This document shows positions 25,597 to 34,454 of a stretch of 64,000 bases of DNA, one piece after another. The stretch lies in the NCBI GenBank assembly GCA_001769125.1, contig MEOG01000069.1:1-64000 (forward strand), in the 5' to 3' direction. The translations under genes were made by a program, and so were the position numbers. The notes under the pieces were generated by a model. That model saw only the letters and a program-made list of their open reading frames with translations, was not told the DNA's origin and made no database searches. This DNA comes from Bacteroidetes bacterium GWF2_35_48. GTDB taxonomy: Bacteria > Bacteroidota > Bacteroidia > Bacteroidales > GWF2-35-48. The stretch's first letter is position 1, and the number at the start of each line of letters is the position of its first letter.

Positions 25597-28371
25597 TTAT
25601 TTCACTTCGTAATTATATATATAATTTTCGCTTCCCCCAACAACAAGGTTAAAATTATCGCTATCTTTAGTAAAATAACCTATACTAAACATGGTTTTAC
25701 CCAATAGCGGAAAACCTGAATAAAGCGAGCCATTACTGTTGAGAAGATATATTTTACCAACATCCCTGCAAATAAAACCTAATTTTTTTGCATTTTTAGC
25801 AAAAGAGAATAACACGGGAGTCGAAGAAATTGTACCCTCAAACTCTTGTTGGTAAATAAGTGCTGTATTTTCTTTATATACTTCAATTTTATTTTTATCG
25901 GCAAAAACAAATTCTTTTTTTCCATCGTTATTTACATCTTCATAAAGAAAATAATGATCTGATGAAAAAGTTTTTATTTTTTTACTTGTAACAGAACCAT
26001 CAGAAGCAATAATTTTTATTGCTCCGCTTGTATCTGTTGTTACTAATTTAACATTTTTTTTGTCGGCATGTAAATAAAAAGGATTGTTTTTTGAGCGTAG
26101 TATTTCTTTTTCAAGTTTAATTTTAATTGCACCTTTTTTATCGCTTATATAAGTTTTTCGCGTATCAGAAAAAACAATATATTCTTTTTTCTCTTGTTTA
26201 TAAAACTGTATTTTAGAATATACGGGATTGTCCGTTTTTTTAAAACCCCACTCTTTCACAACCCCTCCGTCTTTGTTATATGCATATATTTTTTTATCTT
26301 CTCCTGCAACATAAATTGTGAAATCTTTTTTCTTTCCTTCGGCAAGAGTAAGCCCATTCGTTGCCAGAGAGCGAAGTTTCAAAGGAAATTGTTTCAGATA
26401 ATTTCCAAGAATATCAACAATATAAATATAATTTTTCGTATTAAAAAGAAATTGGATTTTGCCGTTATTATAATAATCAACCTGATATACTTCCCCCATA
26501 ATTTTTTCTTTTATATCAAGCCTCCATAGCTTATTCCCAACACTATTAATCAGAAAAATATTATGGGCTTCATCCTGAACAAAAATACATTTTTCATCGG
26601 TGCTGAAATTTTCAACAAGCAAGGGTCTTGATTTTACAAGCGTATCAATTTTGGTTTCCCATATTGTGCGTGGCTGATCAAGGTAAACGGGATTATACTT
26701 AATGTAAAAATTATTATAAAGCATATCATTCATAGATTTAAACTGAAACGCAAAAGCCTGAAATCTTTGAAAAGTAGCCGTATTGTCAATAATAATTTTT
26801 GATATTTTCTGATTAAAAAAAGAGGAATAAAATCTTGGTGAGCGCGCAATATTTGAATAAAAATAGAAGTTCGATGTGCCGGTTAAATTATCATAAAACT
26901 GCTTGTAATTATTATCATCGCCAAGGGTTTTCTGAAGAATTTTATAATGCACAAATTCGCCCAATGATTTTGGCGTATTACCAAAAATCATAAAATTGTC
27001 AATAAAAGTAAAATAATTGGCATTTACTTTTGAAAACATACTTCCGTATAGCTTGGAAATAATCCCGGGATAGGGCATTTTGTACATTTTAAAAACAGTT
27101 TGATCGTCGAGCTTGTAATCGCTTTTAAATGAAGACTCATCGGTTTTACTTTTGGTTGCATAGGCAGTTATTAATTTTGAAAATTCTTCCTCTGCATCTG
27201 TCCTGTTTTTTGTGTTAATAATAATATAAGAGTTGTTTTCAAAATCTTTTGAGTTCTCTATATCGGTAAATGCAATGCCGATTTCTTTATCAATAGCAGA
27301 AATAAATAATTTTTCAATGTCAATTCCTGTTTCCTTTTTTATAGCATTAATTTCCTGCGCTTGCTTGTTCGCATAACCTGAAAATTGAAGATATTTTTTA
27401 TAATCGCGGTGGAATTTTGTAAGATCGCTTAAACCCATTGCAAGAAATACAGAAGTGTTGCCTGGTAGAATTTCCGGGATTGTAATGGTTTGAGGGCTTT
27501 GTTTTAAAAAAACATTTAAGTAATTATTTGATGAATCGTTCGTGTAGGAAAAACCGTTCAGCAATGCCCCATCTTTTTTTAAATTTACATCAAGCTCTGT
27601 CCAGCAGGCAAAATGCTTAATTGGTAAAAAATCTTTTTTATATTGTTTGTCCCCATAAATCATCAGCAGGCGAGGGAGTTCTTTATAATTGATATACAAA
27701 TTTGCATCAACATTTTGTCCCGCTGTTTTAATGATTTTTTTAAAGCCCTTGTCAGACAGCAGGGAGATTTCTGTGTCAAGTTGCCGTACAGAGGTTTCTA
27801 ATAAAATAGGGTAAAAGCTCAGAAGAAAAATTCCTTTATAAAGTGTGAAAGAAAAATCATTGTCTTTCTTTCCTGAAAATTTTACATCATAAATATCTAT
27901 ATTATTATATTTTCTTTGCCTTACAGTCGCTTTCCCACGAATCATTGCATTGAAAAACTCTGAAATCTCTTCAATAGTAACAGATTCTGGCATGGAAACA
28001 AGAAACAAATAATCAATTTTGTCATCACTTGTAAGGTGTGAAGACACTAAACTTGCTTTGTTTTTGATTAAGTATTTAGCCTTCTGGTTAAGCCGGAACA
28101 AAGAGTCAAGGAAATTTAATTGGGCATTGTATTTATTTATAGCAGGAATATTAAGCAGTTCTGTCCACATATCATTTTCATGCTCAATTTTACGGATGCA
28201 TTCATACAGGTTTGTTGTCTGAATAATATATACAGCATCAATAGGCACTCCATAGATTGCAGATGCCGCATTAGAACTTGTAACCGATTTTTTCAGGAAT
28301 TTGTAACCAATCACTGCAGAAATTGAAGCAACAACTACAATTATTCCAATAATAATCAATATTTTTTTCAT
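25597..28371 (-). CDS. membrane-anchored DUF3352-like protein with C-terminal propeller
   Basis: 924 residues from ATG 28371. One N-terminal helix (ILIIIGIIVVVASISAVIGY) anchors it. Residues about 35-560 look like DUF3352 (PVDAVYII-type opening GVPIDAVYIIQTTNL, later GNTSVFLAMGLSDLTKF and FMIFGNTPKSLGEFVHY). From about 600 on, short repeats such as NKLWRLDIKEK, YIYIVDILGNYLKQFPLKLR, KIYAYNKDGG and KIYLLNSNGSLYSGFPL form a PQQ/WD-like propeller. Role unknown; DUF3352 proteins are envelope proteins in diverse bacteria. An exact -7 element is at 28395-28402. Confidence 0.65.
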   Translation of the reverse strand: MKKILIIIGIIVVVASISAVIGYKFLKKSVTSSNAASAIYGVPIDAVYIIQTTNLYECIRKIEHENDMWTELLNIPAINKYNAQLNFLDSLFRLNQKAKYLIKNKASLVSSHLTSDDKIDYLFLVSMPESVTIEEISEFFNAMIRGKATVRQRKYNNIDIYDVKFSGKKDNDFSFTLYKGIFLLSFYPILLETSVRQLDTEISLLSDKGFKKIIKTAGQNVDANLYINYKELPRLLMIYGDKQYKKDFLPIKHFACWTELDVNLKKDGALLNGFSYTNDSSNNYLNVFLKQSPQTITIPEILPGNTSVFLAMGLSDLTKFHRDYKKYLQFSGYANKQAQEINAIKKETGIDIEKLFISAIDKEIGIAFTDIENSKDFENNSYIIINTKNRTDAEEEFSKLITAYATKSKTDESSFKSDYKLDDQTVFKMYKMPYPGIISKLYGSMFSKVNANYFTFIDNFMIFGNTPKSLGEFVHYKILQKTLGDDNNYKQFYDNLTGTSNFYFYSNIARSPRFYSSFFNQKISKIIIDNTATFQRFQAFAFQFKSMNDMLYNNFYIKYNPVYLDQPRTIWETKIDTLVKSRPLLVENFSTDEKCIFVQDEAHNIFLINSVGNKLWRLDIKEKIMGEVYQVDYYNNGKIQFLFNTKNYIYIVDILGNYLKQFPLKLRSLATNGLTLAEGKKKDFTIYVAGEDKKIYAYNKDGGVVKEWGFKKTDNPVYSKIQFYKQEKKEYIVFSDTRKTYISDKKGAIKIKLEKEILRSKNNPFYLHADKKNVKLVTTDTSGAIKIIASDGSVTSKKIKTFSSDHYFLYEDVNNDGKKEFVFADKNKIEVYKENTALIYQQEFEGTISSTPVLFSFAKNAKKLGFICRDVGKIYLLNSNGSLYSGFPLLGKTMFSIGYFTKDSDNFNLVVGGSENYIYNYEVK

Positions 28372-28394
28372 AAAAAGTGTATTCTGAATAAGGT

Positions 28395-28402
28395 CAAAAT
28401 TA
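28395..28402 (-). promoter_or_regulatory. -7 element for the DUF3352-like gene
   Basis: On the minus strand TAATTTTG, exact TAnnTTTG, 23 bases before the ATG at 28371. No clear -33 element. Confidence 0.45.
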
Positions 28403-28621
28403 CAGATAAATTTTAATACCCGGATGCGAATATGCATGAAAAAGACACAAATAGGTCAGGTCGCTTTATTTTTTTTGTTCGTTTGTTATTAATAGCTATT
28501 TTTGACAGAAATAAAAGACCTGATTTGAAGAAAAGAAGTATTGTGAAAAATTCGATATGCGGTAATTTTTGATACTTTTTTCAACAAAACAGGCAAGATT
28601 GAAATATTTAAATTAAACAAT

Positions 28622-29320
28622 ATGAAATTTGGTGTTGTAATATTTCCCGGATCGAATTGCGATCATGATATGATATATGTCCTTGAAGATATCATGGAGA
28701 AAGAGGTTGTGAAATTATGGCATAAAGACAAAGACCTGAAAAATGTTGATGCAATAATACTCCCGGGTGGTTTTTCTTATGGTGATTATTTACGATCCGG
28801 AGCACTTGCACGGTTTTCTCCCATCATGGAAGAAGTTATAAAATTTGCCGACAATGGCGGATTTGTTTATGGTGTATGCAATGGATTTCAGATATTGTGC
28901 GAGTCAGGACTACTACCAGGAGCATTGCTGCATAATACGAATAAAAAATTTATTTGTAAAAATTCTTTTATAAAAGCTGAGAGCATAAATACGTTTGCTA
29001 CGATGCTTTGCGATACCAACCGCGCGCTTAAAATTCCTATTGCTCATGGCGAAGGCAGATATTATGCAGATGCGAAAACCTTGCAGGAATTAAATTACAA
29101 CAAACAAATTATTTTCCGCTATTGCGACGAAGATGGCAACATGACAGAAGCCGCTAACCCAAATGGTTCTGTTAATAATATTGCCGGAATCTGCAATAAA
29201 AAACGTAATGTTGTAGGAATGATGCCTCACCCAGAACGCGCATCGGACGATGAGCTTGGAAATACTGACGGTAAAATAATTTTTGACTCCATGGTAAAAT
29301 TTCTTGGGAAAAACAGTTAA
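28622..29320 (+). CDS. purQ: phosphoribosylformylglycinamidine synthase glutaminase subunit
   Basis: 232-residue class I glutamine amidotransferase that supplies ammonia to PurL in purine synthesis. N-terminal [12 protein letters not shown], nucleophile Cys86 in [12 protein letters not shown], catalytic His203 and Glu205 in [12 protein letters not shown], and [15 protein letters not shown] are diagnostic. A separate purQ implies a small PurL plus PurS elsewhere; neither is in the window. 39 bases upstream of waaA in the same direction. Confidence 0.95.
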   Translation: MKFGVVIFPGSNCDHDMIYVLEDIMEKEVVKLWHKDKDLKNVDAIILPGGFSYGDYLRSGALARFSPIMEEVIKFADNGGFVYGVCNGFQILCESGLLPGALLHNTNKKFICKNSFIKAESINTFATMLCDTNRALKIPIAHGEGRYYADAKTLQELNYNKQIIFRYCDEDGNMTEAANPNGSVNNIAGICNKKRNVVGMMPHPERASDDELGNTDGKIIFDSMVKFLGKNS

Positions 29321-29359
29321 AATAATTGATGTTACGCTAATAAGTGAACCATTTCATTC

Positions 29360-30595
29360 ATGAAAATTCTGTATAATATTCTGGTTTCACTATATTTTTT
29401 CGCTGTTTTTGTTGCGCAATTTTTTAATAAAAAAGCAAAGCTTTTCATAAAAGGTCGTGCAGATATTTTTCAAAAAATAAAAAAACAAGTAAATTCTAAC
29501 GATAAAATAGCATGGTTTCATGCGGCTTCTTTAGGCGAGTTTGAGCAGGGTTACCCTGTAATGGAAGCTTTCAAAAAAAAATGGCCGGAGTATAAAATCC
29601 TGCTTACTTTTTTTTCTCCTTCAGGATATGAAATCCGTAAAAATTATTCCGGAGCTGATTATATATTCTACCTTCCCATGGATTTTCCTGCCAATGCGAA
29701 AAAATTCATTGCGCTTGTAAATCCGAAAATCGTTTTTTTTATTAAATATGAATTTTGGTACAATTATCTTTCAACCCTTAAAAAAAAGAATATTCCTGTA
29801 TATCTTTTTTCGGCTATTTTCAGAGAAGATCAGATTTTTTTCAAATGGTATGGAACGTTCTACAGAAACATTCTTACCTGCTTCAGTTGCATATTTGTTC
29901 AAAATGAAAATTCAAAAAAATTACTTTCCGAAATAGATATTAAAAATGTTACTGTGTGCGGAGATACGCGCTTCGACAGGGTTTTTGAAATTGCGATGAA
30001 TGTAAAGGAAATACCTGTGGCTGCTGCTTTCAGCAAAGATGCTTTTGTGATTGTTGCCGGAAGCTCATGGGAAAAAGATGAAGAGCTGCTCGCTACTTTT
30101 TTCAATTCTTTACACGCAACAGATAATGTTAAAATTATTATTGCGCCTCACGAAATAAAACCTTTAAATATTGAAAGAATAGAAAAAATATTTATTGCAA
30201 AATCAATAAAATTTTCTGAAGCCTCAGAAGAAAATGTTATTGATAAAAATCTTTTAATTATTGATAATATCGGAATGTTATCTTCGCTTTACAAATATGG
30301 AAAAATTGCATTCATAGGCGGAGGTTTTGGAAAAGGAATTCACAATACGCTTGAGGCAGCGATATTTGGAATGCCCGTACTTTTTGGTCCAAATTACCAC
30401 AAGTTTCAGGAAGCAAAAGACCTTATTGAAATCGGTGCTGCATTTAGTATTTCTTCACAGACAGATATTTTTTCTGTTTTAAATACATTTCTGAATAATA
30501 AAGAGAAGCTAAAAGTCTCATCAGAAGCTGCTCGCAACTATGTGAAAAACGGAAGAGGTGGGACAGAGGTTATTCTTGGAAGTGTGGAGATGTAG
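29360..30595 (+). CDS. waaA: 3-deoxy-D-manno-octulosonic acid (Kdo) transferase
   Basis: 411-residue GT30 glycosyltransferase adding Kdo to lipid IVA at the inner membrane. N-terminal membrane helix, then HAASLGEFEQG with catalytic Glu60, TFFSPSGYE, PMDFPANAKKF, KYEFWYNYL, and in the C-terminal half AGSSWEKDEELL, FIGGGFGKGIHNTLEAAIFG and FGPNYHKFQEA. Confirms a Gram-negative cell with Kdo-containing LPS. Possibly co-transcribed with purQ. Confidence 0.95.
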   Translation: MKILYNILVSLYFFAVFVAQFFNKKAKLFIKGRADIFQKIKKQVNSNDKIAWFHAASLGEFEQGYPVMEAFKKKWPEYKILLTFFSPSGYEIRKNYSGADYIFYLPMDFPANAKKFIALVNPKIVFFIKYEFWYNYLSTLKKKNIPVYLFSAIFREDQIFFKWYGTFYRNILTCFSCIFVQNENSKKLLSEIDIKNVTVCGDTRFDRVFEIAMNVKEIPVAAAFSKDAFVIVAGSSWEKDEELLATFFNSLHATDNVKIIIAPHEIKPLNIERIEKIFIAKSIKFSEASEENVIDKNLLIIDNIGMLSSLYKYGKIAFIGGGFGKGIHNTLEAAIFGMPVLFGPNYHKFQEAKDLIEIGAAFSISSQTDIFSVLNTFLNNKEKLKVSSEAARNYVKNGRGGTEVILGSVEM

Positions 30596-30669
30596 AGAGG
30601 CAGTGGTAGATATACTTAAATTCTTTAGTTTGCAAGGTGCAGGTTGTAGAGCGTGTGCCTATCAATATA

Positions 30670-31065
30670 CTATCTGTAAATTAAATTAAGGTCTGTTAGT
30701 TCTCTTCCAATTTGATGAATTCCAATTAATATTTTTTCTGTCTGTTGATGTGATGGTTTTTTTCGTCCTTGAACATATTGTGATAATAATGTTGGATTCA
30801 TACCTATTTTTTCTGCTAAAAATTTGGAATTTAAGACACGATAATATTGAAAAAATTGTTTAAAGTCAATTTCAAAATTTAAATTTTCTAATGTGATAGT
30901 TATTCCCTGTTCTTCTAAATAAAAATTTGTTGCTTCAATTGTATTATTTATTAACTCAGGGATTGTGCGTCCAGTTGAGAATATTGGGTAATCATTTGCA
31001 TATGCTGAAAATCCAGTTTTTGTTTTTTCAACTATTATTGTTGTTTTATTTATATTCTTTTTCAT
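30670..31065 (-). CDS. hicB: HicB-family antitoxin with C-terminal HTH
   Basis: 131 residues. The N-terminal half has the degraded RNase H-like HicB fold (VEKTKTGFSAYANDYPIFST, then GRTIPELINNTIEATNFYLE), the C-terminal half an XRE-type HTH (LAEKIGMNPTLLSQYVQGRK). It neutralises HicA and represses the operon through the HTH. Lies 12 bases after hicA, toxin first, as usual for HicAB. Confidence 0.85.
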   Translation of the reverse strand: MKKNINKTTIIVEKTKTGFSAYANDYPIFSTGRTIPELINNTIEATNFYLEEQGITITLENLNFEIDFKQFFQYYRVLNSKFLAEKIGMNPTLLSQYVQGRKKPSHQQTEKILIGIHQIGRELTDLNLIYR

Positions 31066-31077
31066 AATTTTCCTTTT

Positions 31078-31269
31078 TTATTTATTATCAATACCTGCAT
31101 CTTTTAATATTTTTTTCTGTAATCCTTTACCAATTTCCTGACTACCATGATTTGGAAAGATTATTAACCCATCTTTAGTAGGATGTTTCATTTTAACATG
31201 AGAACCTTTTTGAGATATTGGAAACCATCCATCATGAGTTAATATTCGATATAATTCAGAACATTTCAT
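31078..31269 (-). CDS. hicA: HicA-family mRNA interferase toxin
   Basis: 63 residues with the double-stranded-RNA-binding-like fold of HicA and the catalytic His24 in SQKGSHVKMKHP, preceded by LYRILTHDGWFPI and followed by GLIIFPNHGSQEIGKGLQKK. Cleaves mRNA without the ribosome when free of HicB. The promoter upstream carries a perfect palindrome over the -7 box. Confidence 0.88.
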   Translation of the reverse strand: MKCSELYRILTHDGWFPISQKGSHVKMKHPTKDGLIIFPNHGSQEIGKGLQKKILKDAGIDNK

Positions 31270-31295
31270 TAATTTAATTTAAAATATTAATAACA

Positions 31296-31317
31296 CAAAG
31301 GTAAATAATTATTTACC
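31296..31317 (-). promoter_or_regulatory. hicAB promoter overlapped by an 18-bp operator palindrome
   Basis: On the minus strand TACCTTTG (31296-31303) is an exact -7 element. It overlaps the perfect palindrome GGTAAATAATTATTTACC (31300-31317). Binding of the HicB HTH there would block RNA polymerase directly. Confidence 0.65.
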
Positions 31318-31535
31318 CGACTCCAAATTTTTGTTACTAAATTTTATTTTTAGGCATTGGCTCTACGATTCCTGCGCTGGCACGGTTTCGCTTACCTTTG
31401 GATTATTTCGCATGCATGTGTAGGGCTGGCATTATCATAAAAGCGAAATTGTGCTATGCGCAGTATTGCACGAAGTCTTAATTATTATCAACCTGTAACT
31501 TGCTACGCTGCGGCGCAAAGCAAAAACCGAACAGT

Positions 31536-33992
31536 TTATCGAACAATCATTATTTTTTTTGTGAAATAGTTGTTTCCGCTTGTTATTTTTAAAAAATAAA
31601 TTCCCGAAGTAAGTGTTGAAACATTTATTTTTTTTGATGTTTCTTTATTTGTGAAAACAGCTACTTTTTCTCCTGTGATACTGAAAATTTCAATTCTATC
31701 AATTCTTAAAAACTTCGATTTAACATAAAAATAATCAGCGCATGGATTTGGAAAAACAGAAAAATCATCCTGCATTAAAAGGTCCTGATGTCCGCTTCCA
31801 AAATCAATATTAATATTGTCAAGATACAGGCTGTTTCCCCCTCCTGCGATACATGTAAATTTGAATTGAAGACTCTGTCCTGAAAATGCTGTGAGAGAAA
31901 CAGAATCCTGTCTCCAGTCATTTTCATTTCCAGGAATAAAAGACATAGTTGACAAATCGTCTGCGCTTGTAAGATCTGAACCTGTTTTCATATAAACAGG
32001 AACAGAATCATAGCTTGCACCGCAATCAGAAGAAACGTAAACTTTCAAAGTATCTTTACTTGTGCTGTCTTTTCTGCTGTATGCAACATTAAAAAATAAA
32101 CGTGGCGCAACCGATGCAGAAAGATTTATTACAGGTGAAATCAGATGATCCTGCTGACCAAATACGCCGAAAAAATACAAATTCATAAAAACAGAATAGC
32201 CTCCGGTCTGCGCTGTTACAACAGATATTCTCGACCAGGTTGCAGCATTGTCCGGATTCTGAATGCTCCATCCCTGAGGAGGAAACGAACTGTATTCAAA
32301 GCTTTCTCTTATCGGCAATGGCTTTCCATTTACATTGAATAGTGTTGTAATCGTGTCGTTGTTGGCGTACATATCTGCTTCTCCGTTTGGCAATGCGACC
32401 CAGCATTTGAATGTATGATTACCATCAACAGGGAAAAAACCGGGAAGCACAACCGTATCTCTGTATTCTGTCAATAAATTTCCCGACCACGAAAAAGAAG
32501 TAGAAGTGCCGTTGTCAATACTATAATATATTTGAAGAGAAGTTAAAATATTTGTACCCAGATTTCTGATTATAATTCGTGGATTTATTGTTTGCACCGT
32601 ACAGTAAAACGATTCAGGGACAAGTGCAATAAGCACCTGTGCATCATAAGCCATCATGGGAGGATTATACCCTTCTATAGTCAAAGGTTCTGAACCCTGC
32701 GGATCAAGCCAGTCCTTCAGTCGCTCAGAAGAAGATATTCCATCCCATGAAACGGAAAACTGACCGTAGAAATCATTCATATCATCAGGAGGGGCAGTGC
32801 ATGAAGAAGGTCCACCATAAAGCTGCCCGATAACTTTTTTTTCGGAAGAAAATAAGGGCGAACCGGAAGAGCCCGGCTCTGTTGCTCCCAGCGTCCAATC
32901 TGCCCTCCAGCAGGGTGCGCCTGAATATATTTCCGATTCTGTAGGATTTTCAGCGAAAGATATTTTTTTAATATCTCCTCTTGGATGATGTATGCAAACT
33001 GATGAATTCACGGGCATTCCTGAGCGATCCCAGCCTGCGTAAAAAACATGAAAAAATGATGGGATTACATCATTCATCCTTACAAGACAAAAATCAGAAC
33101 CTGCATTACGCGCTTTTAATTCACATCCGCTGATGCTTACCTGATCGTGAGACGGACTGGCAGCCGGATTCGGGCATGCAGGGCTTTGCCAGTTGAACCA
33201 GAATATCCAGCTTGAAAAGTTACTTGATGAAGAACAGTGATTCGCCGTAAGCACATAAGGAGCACCATCGTTTGCCGTATTATTTACAAGTACTCCCGAG
33301 CAAAAAGCATTGTTATTCACCACAAGCATACACACGGAACGTATCTGGTCATCCCAGCCCTGCGATTCCGGGCAGGCAACATTTACATTGCACGAACCCG
33401 AACCTCCAAATCCTTTTGCATATTCAAACGCATTTCTGTAGCCATGTACAACACGATCAATAATTAATGCTCCATCAAAAGAAACTATTGCCGGTTCATG
33501 ATATTCAAGAATTACGGATTCGCCCGATATTAACGTAGTTGCAAAAACATTATCCTTTCTGTTGTTCTTTTCTGTAAAAGCACCGAGTATTTCTGTTTTC
33601 GGTTCATTATAAATAAACAATTTTGCGCCGGGAGGAAGATGAAAAGAAGAAAACCTGAAATTAAAAGACAGAGCGCCTTCTGAATAAATACGCAAACGCC
33701 AGAGCCTGTCGCCGTTTTCAAGCTGATCAAAAACAGCTTTTTTCTTAAAATCAATTTCAATATCATAAGGAAATCCAAACCGCCAGGGAATTTCTTTGAT
33801 TTTATCGTTAGCCAAATCTTCTGCAACAAGCCTGTGTATATCGGGTAAAGGAATGCTGACTGCGGGAATATTTTTTTTCAGGCTCGAAGAAATATTTTTT
33901 TCAAAACTTAGTGGAACACCACCCTGACTTAGTTGCGCAAAGATTTTAATAGAGAACAGAAATAATAAAAACAGGGGGAATAAAAATTTCAT
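31536..33992 (-). CDS. T9SS-exported trypsin-like protease (lysyl endopeptidase-like)
   Basis: 818-residue secreted serine protease. A signal peptide (about 1-19) and propeptide-like region precede the catalytic domain (about 205-420): CSGVLVNNT, TANHC with His252, SDFCLVRM with Asp300, EPGSSGSP with Ser376. Many cysteines and the G-S-S-G-S-P serine loop resemble Achromobacter lysyl endopeptidase (S1E-like). After it come a CARDB-like domain, a jelly-roll MAM/concanavalin-like region (QGWSIQNPDNAATWSRI) and a T9SS type A sorting domain (FSVFPNPCADYFYV, GIYFLKITSG, FTKKIMIVR). Starts 9 bases after the umuD-like gene, so it is probably co-transcribed. Confidence 0.85.
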   Translation of the reverse strand: MKFLFPLFLLFLFSIKIFAQLSQGGVPLSFEKNISSSLKKNIPAVSIPLPDIHRLVAEDLANDKIKEIPWRFGFPYDIEIDFKKKAVFDQLENGDRLWRLRIYSEGALSFNFRFSSFHLPPGAKLFIYNEPKTEILGAFTEKNNRKDNVFATTLISGESVILEYHEPAIVSFDGALIIDRVVHGYRNAFEYAKGFGGSGSCNVNVACPESQGWDDQIRSVCMLVVNNNAFCSGVLVNNTANDGAPYVLTANHCSSSSNFSSWIFWFNWQSPACPNPAASPSHDQVSISGCELKARNAGSDFCLVRMNDVIPSFFHVFYAGWDRSGMPVNSSVCIHHPRGDIKKISFAENPTESEIYSGAPCWRADWTLGATEPGSSGSPLFSSEKKVIGQLYGGPSSCTAPPDDMNDFYGQFSVSWDGISSSERLKDWLDPQGSEPLTIEGYNPPMMAYDAQVLIALVPESFYCTVQTINPRIIIRNLGTNILTSLQIYYSIDNGTSTSFSWSGNLLTEYRDTVVLPGFFPVDGNHTFKCWVALPNGEADMYANNDTITTLFNVNGKPLPIRESFEYSSFPPQGWSIQNPDNAATWSRISVVTAQTGGYSVFMNLYFFGVFGQQDHLISPVINLSASVAPRLFFNVAYSRKDSTSKDTLKVYVSSDCGASYDSVPVYMKTGSDLTSADDLSTMSFIPGNENDWRQDSVSLTAFSGQSLQFKFTCIAGGGNSLYLDNINIDFGSGHQDLLMQDDFSVFPNPCADYFYVKSKFLRIDRIEIFSITGEKVAVFTNKETSKKINVSTLTSGIYFLKITSGNNYFTKKIMIVR

Positions 33993-34001
33993 ATAAAAAA
34001 T

Positions 34002-34445
34002 TTACACTTTATGAATAATATAAGACACAATGCCCCATATCTGAAAATCTGCTTCTTCAGCTATTTTCAGGGGTTTGAAGTCTGGGTTTTCAGGAACTAA
34101 ATACAGGCCGTCTTTCTTTTTTAAAATTCGTTTTACCGTAAATTCTCCGTTAAGAACACAAACGGCAATATCGTTACTTTTGGCTTCCAGAGCGCGATCT
34201 ATAACCAACAAATCGCCATTAAAAATGCCCGCTCCCTCCATAGAATTGCCACTTACACGTATATAAAATGTTGCTGCTGGATGCTTTACAATATATTGGT
34301 TCAGATCCAGATTTTTATCAACATAATCTTCTGCGGGAGAAGGAAAGCCTGCTGAGACTTTTGATGTAAACAAAGGCAACCCAAGAGGCTGCCCTGCATC
34401 AGGAATCAGAAATTCAAGGCTTGCTTTTTTTATGATTGGCTTCAT
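34002..34445 (-). CDS. umuD: UmuD-like S24 self-cleaving protein, no umuC adjacent
   Basis: 147 residues. The RecA-stimulated cleavage site is Ala32-Gly33 (KVSAGFPSP), with catalytic Ser68 (VSGNSMEGAGI) and Lys105 (GEFTVKRIL); the Ser-Lys spacing of 37 equals E. coli UmuD (S60/K97). No DNA-binding domain, so it is not LexA. UmuD' normally forms Pol V with UmuC, but there is no umuC on either side: it is 9 bases behind a MORN repeat gene and 9 bases before a secreted protease gene. Either umuC is elsewhere or the protein serves another purpose. Confidence 0.85.
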   Translation of the reverse strand: MKPIIKKASLEFLIPDAGQPLGLPLFTSKVSAGFPSPAEDYVDKNLDLNQYIVKHPAATFYIRVSGNSMEGAGIFNGDLLVIDRALEAKSNDIAVCVLNGEFTVKRILKKKDGLYLVPENPDFKPLKIAEEADFQIWGIVSYIIHKV

Positions 34446-34454
34446 GGGAGCAAA

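Noticed and set aside
34002-34445. LexA repressor
   Set aside because: The S24 domain lacks any N-terminal winged-helix DNA-binding domain; length and cleavage-site position fit UmuD.
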